Assembly: GCA_013696525.1 (NCBI GenBank) | Contig: JACCYK010000543.1 | Location: forward strand, 1-8,563 | DNA length: 8,563 nt | DNA from: Chloroflexia bacterium | GTDB lineage: Bacteria > Chloroflexota > Chloroflexia > Thermomicrobiales > UBA6265 | Direction: 5' to 3' | Shown: piece by piece, positions 6,484-8,563 of the stretch | Position numbering within the stretch: the stretch's first letter is position 1 | How the letters are laid out: the number at the start of each line of letters is the position of its first letter | Notes under the pieces: generated by a model | What the model saw: only the letters and a program-made list of their open reading frames with translations | Told to the model about the DNA's origin: nothing | Database searches by the model: none | Program-made: the position numbers and the translations under genes

Positions 6484-6509
6484 CGGGCCGGAATGGAAGC
6501 CCCGGCCCG
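6484..6509 (-). terminator. GC-rich hairpin just after the ThDP enzyme gene, possible terminator
   Basis: CGGGCCGG (6484-6491) and CCGGCCCG (6502-6509) are perfect 8-base inverted arms around a 10-base loop, starting 5 bases past the stop codon at 6515-6517. On the minus strand it is followed by a weak T-containing stretch (ATTGTGCTATT) rather than a T-run. It may therefore be a weak terminator or an mRNA 3'-end stabiliser. Confidence 0.45.
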
Positions 6510-6514
6510 TCGCG

Positions 6515-8257
6515 CTACTCGTCGCTGACCGCGGCGCCGACCAGATCACTCGAGGTACGCCTGGCCCCGGCCGCCTGCCACGCCGCGACCGGAGGGGTTT
6601 CAGTGATGGGTGATTCGGTCACGACATCGAGGAAGTATGGCCCGCCATCGTTGAGGGCGACCCGAATCGCGTCGTCCACGTCGGCGGGGTCAGTCACCTG
6701 GCGGGCGCGGAAACCAAACCCGCGGGCGATCGCGGCGTAATCGACGGGGTTGAAGTCGACGCTGAAGTATCGATCCTGGTGGTAGAGGTGCTGCAGCTCC
6801 TTGATCCAGCCAAAGGCGCCGTTAGAGCATTGAATGATGACCGCCGGCAAGTTGTAGCGCGTGATCGTCTCCAGCTCACCACACGACATGCCAAAACTGC
6901 CATCGGCGGTCACCGCCACCACCCGCCGGCCGTCCGCGGCATAGGCCGCGCCGACGACGCCGGGAATGGCGTAGCCCAGGCCGCCATGGGCGCGGGGGAT
7001 GACCGTCGTCCGGCCGGGACGTCGCAGCTCGTAATGGGCGCCGAGATACGGGGTTGGGGTTCCGGGATCGGCGACGATAATCGCGTCGTCGGCGAGTTGG
7101 TCGCGCAGGGCGCGAATCAGCCGCGCCGGTTTTATCGGTGTGCTCGTGATCGCGGCCTGGCGATCGACATCGGCCCAGTAGCGGTCACGCTCCCCCAGCA
7201 GGGCCGAAATCCGCTCCCGGTTGGCGTGCCGAACGCGAGTTGGATGTGCAACAGCGATGAGCACATCTTCGAGGGCTAGGCGGGCGTCCCCGGCCATCCC
7301 GACCACGAGCCGATAGCTGTTTCCAATCACCCACGGCTCAACATCAATGTGGATCACGTCGGGACCATGGACCGGATCGGGCAATGTCCAGTGGCTCGTC
7401 GTCGTCGACTCGGTCCGGGTGCCGATGAACAGCACGAGATCGGAGCTGGCCAGACACGCGTTGGCGTACGGTCGAGCGCCGTTGCCGCCAACCAGCCCGA
7501 TCGCGACCGGGCTGGTTTCGGCGATGCTGCCTTTGCCGTTGATCGAGGTTGCGACCGGAATATGAAGCGATTCGGCCAGCGTGGTGAGCGCATCCCAGGC
7601 GCCGGAGGTGACCACCCCGCCGCCGGCCACGATCACTGGCCGCTTGGCGGCGGCCAGGGCGTCGGCCGCGCGCTGGACCAACTCGGGGTCGGGGCGGGTG
7701 CGCATCGCTGGCGCCCGCGCGAAATCCGGAATGCCGTACACCGATGCGGCCGGCGTCGCGCCTTCAAGCGTATCGGCCGGCAGTGCGAGATGGGTTGCGC
7801 CGGGGCGGCCGCTGGTCGCCATCCGAACCGCCCGGCGGACCGCGTCGGCCATGGTTTCGGCCGAGCTGACCCGCCGGTTCCACTTGGTGACCGGCCGAAA
7901 CAGGCTCTCCTGATCGAGCTCGGTCAGCACGCCCTTGTCCTGCTGGCCGATCGGCGTGTCCGACGTCAGGCAGATCAGCGGGATCGCCGATCCCTGCGCT
8001 TCCGCCACGCCGGGCAGGATATAGGTGGCGCCACCGCCGCTCGGACCTTCGCAAACCCCAATCTTCCCGGTAACGCGGGCGTAGACGTCGGCCATGAACG
8101 AGGCTGACCGCTCGTCACGGGTCATGATATGGGTGATCCGATGCCGGTTGTCGTAGAGCGCGTCGTAGAAGCTGACGCCGGTGTCACCCGGCAGACCAAA
8201 GATGTGCTGGACCCCGCTCTCGGCCAGAACCTCGACCAGTGCCTCCGCCCCGCGCAT
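6515..8257 (-). CDS. Thiamine-diphosphate-dependent enzyme, acetolactate synthase-like family
   Basis: The cytoplasmic ThDP enzyme has 580 residues, the usual size, with three domains. The N-terminal pyrimidine-binding domain (1 to about 165) starts EALVEVLAESGVQHIFGLPG and holds the catalytic glutamate E49 (RDERSA). The central domain (about 190-335) has the ALS-like INGKGSIAE (239-247). The C-terminal diphosphate-binding domain (about 370-550) carries AHGGLGYAIPG, then ADGSFGMSCGELETITRYNLP (451 onward) with SNGAFG (478-483), where D452 and N479 should bind the metal. The first Gly of the usual GDG is Ala. ATG 8255-8257 is chosen for the GAGGAGG site 8 bases upstream; the in-frame ATG at 8326 lies upstream of the likely -10 box. 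No regulatory small subunit (ilvN) is adjacent, so a biosynthetic acetolactate synthase is less likely. Glycerate kinase next door suggests a carboligase in C2/C3 acid metabolism, but glyoxylate carboligase lacks the glutamate seen here. Exact substrate unknown. Confidence 0.9.
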   Translation of the reverse strand: MRGAEALVEVLAESGVQHIFGLPGDTGVSFYDALYDNRHRITHIMTRDERSASFMADVYARVTGKIGVCEGPSGGGATYILPGVAEAQGSAIPLICLTSDTPIGQQDKGVLTELDQESLFRPVTKWNRRVSSAETMADAVRRAVRMATSGRPGATHLALPADTLEGATPAASVYGIPDFARAPAMRTRPDPELVQRAADALAAAKRPVIVAGGGVVTSGAWDALTTLAESLHIPVATSINGKGSIAETSPVAIGLVGGNGARPYANACLASSDLVLFIGTRTESTTTSHWTLPDPVHGPDVIHIDVEPWVIGNSYRLVVGMAGDARLALEDVLIAVAHPTRVRHANRERISALLGERDRYWADVDRQAAITSTPIKPARLIRALRDQLADDAIIVADPGTPTPYLGAHYELRRPGRTTVIPRAHGGLGYAIPGVVGAAYAADGRRVVAVTADGSFGMSCGELETITRYNLPAVIIQCSNGAFGWIKELQHLYHQDRYFSVDFNPVDYAAIARGFGFRARQVTDPADVDDAIRVALNDGGPYFLDVVTESPITETPPVAAWQAAGARRTSSDLVGAAVSDE

Positions 8258-8297
8258 CCGTTCTTCCTCCTCAAGCCGTGCCACACCGGTGACGCGG

Positions 8298-8303
8298 ACT
8301 ATA
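8298..8303 (-). promoter_or_regulatory. Extended -10 promoter of the ThDP enzyme gene
   Basis: The minus strand reads TGCTATAGT, an extended -10 (TGn followed by TATAGT, 5 of 6 to consensus) with no recognisable -35 at 17-base spacing. Transcription would begin near 8291, leaving a leader of about 34 bases before ATG 8257. This supports the shorter start and suggests the gene can be transcribed independently of glycerate kinase. Confidence 0.5.
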
Positions 8304-8340
8304 GCAGGGTATCGCGATCGCCCCATGCGGCCTGGATTCG

Positions 8341-8563
8341 CTACGGGGATACGATCCGGATCGCCAAGTAGAGATCGTTCACGTTTGTTCCCGTTGGACC
8401 GGGTCGCACGATCCCGCCGGCGGCCTCAAACACCCGCAGGCTGTCATTGTTTGCCAGGGCCGCTTCGGGGTCGACACCCGTGGCCCGAGCTTTGGACCCG
8501 GTCGCGCCCGAGGCGATCGCGCCCGCGACGCCGGTTGGCCCGTCCTCTCCGTCGGTCGCCAGG
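8341..8563 (-). CDS. Glycerate 2-kinase (MOFRL family), C-terminal fragment cut by the window edge
   Basis: Only the last 73 residues are in the window, ending in TAG at 8341-8343. The fragment reads LATDGEDGPTGVAGAIASG, then ANNDSLRVFEAAGG and GPTGTNVNDLYLAIR. These match the conserved end of MOFRL-domain glycerate kinases (ATDG-DGPT..AGA and GPTGTNVNDL), which phosphorylate D-glycerate to 2-phosphoglycerate. The conserved Asp in the TDG element and the final TNVND motif are both intact. The gene lies 83 bases upstream of the ThDP enzyme gene on the same strand, so co-transcription is possible although the latter seems to have its own promoter. Family assignment rests on this C-terminal domain alone but is specific. 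Confidence 0.87.
   Translation of the reverse strand, partial: LATDGEDGPTGVAGAIASGATGSKARATGVDPEAALANNDSLRVFEAAGGIVRPGPTGTNVNDLYLAIRIVSP

Noticed and set aside
6409..6549. Upstream extension of the ATPase-like protein to ATG 6549
   Set aside because: It would overlap the end of the ThDP gene and the hairpin, while GTG 6408 has an excellent ribosome binding site and gives a sensible N-terminus.
1..8563. CRISPR array, tRNA or rRNA gene, insertion sequence or phage module
   Set aside because: I looked for regularly spaced repeats, cloverleaf-like T-loops, terminal inverted repeats and transposase or phage motifs and saw none. Intergenic space is small and accounted for above.

Overview
The window is a high-GC, gene-dense bacterial chromosome segment. 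Gene content and protein style suggest a Chloroflexota bacterium of the Thermomicrobia/Sphaerobacter type. That placement is an inference from recalled family resemblance, not from a marker gene. Seven protein-coding loci are supported. Six lie on the minus strand and one, a polyprenyl diphosphate synthase, on the plus strand. No tRNA, rRNA, CRISPR array, insertion sequence or phage gene is visible.

Layout from left to right. Positions 1-1451 (minus) hold a heat-shock pair: a small heat-shock protein (Hsp20) followed 3 bases later by the ATP-dependent protease gene lon, which runs off the left edge. The lon frame is broken by an in-frame TAA at 597-599, although Lon homology continues in the same frame after it. 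Positions 1622-4465 (minus) hold a two-gene unit. The first gene encodes a membrane-anchored putative glycoside hydrolase of the DUF4015 type carrying three carboxypeptidase-regulatory-like beta domains. The second encodes a UbiA-family membrane transferase that most resembles decaprenyl-phosphate phosphoribosyltransferase. The UbiA frame is broken by an 18-base block at 1850-1867, 17 of whose bases are A or T, containing two stops; reading frame and homology resume directly after it. Positions 4466-4786 are intergenic, with a strong sigma-70-type promoter and a 12-bp tandem repeat. Positions 4787-5812 (plus) encode the long-chain polyprenyl diphosphate synthase. Convergent to it, at 5824-6408 (minus), is a 194-residue protein that looks like a DnaC/IstB-type P-loop ATPase without its nucleotide-binding motifs. 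Positions 6515-8257 (minus) encode a thiamine-diphosphate enzyme of the acetolactate synthase-like family. Positions 8341-8563 (minus) hold the C-terminal end of a MOFRL-type glycerate 2-kinase.

How the genes may work together. Hsp20 and Lon are a protein-quality pair (holdase and protease). Polyprenyl diphosphate synthase and the UbiA transferase are plausibly successive steps in making and charging a long-chain polyprenyl carrier, and the membrane-anchored glycosidase co-transcribed with UbiA hints at cell-envelope carbohydrate metabolism. The ThDP carboligase-like enzyme next to glycerate kinase recalls the glyoxylate/tartronate-semialdehyde/glycerate route, but it carries the catalytic glutamate that true glyoxylate carboligase lacks, so the substrate is open.

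The most notable anomalies are the two broken reading frames within about 1.3 kb, at least one of which looks like a local sequence artefact, and the motif-less ATPase-like protein. I found no convincing new multi-gene system.
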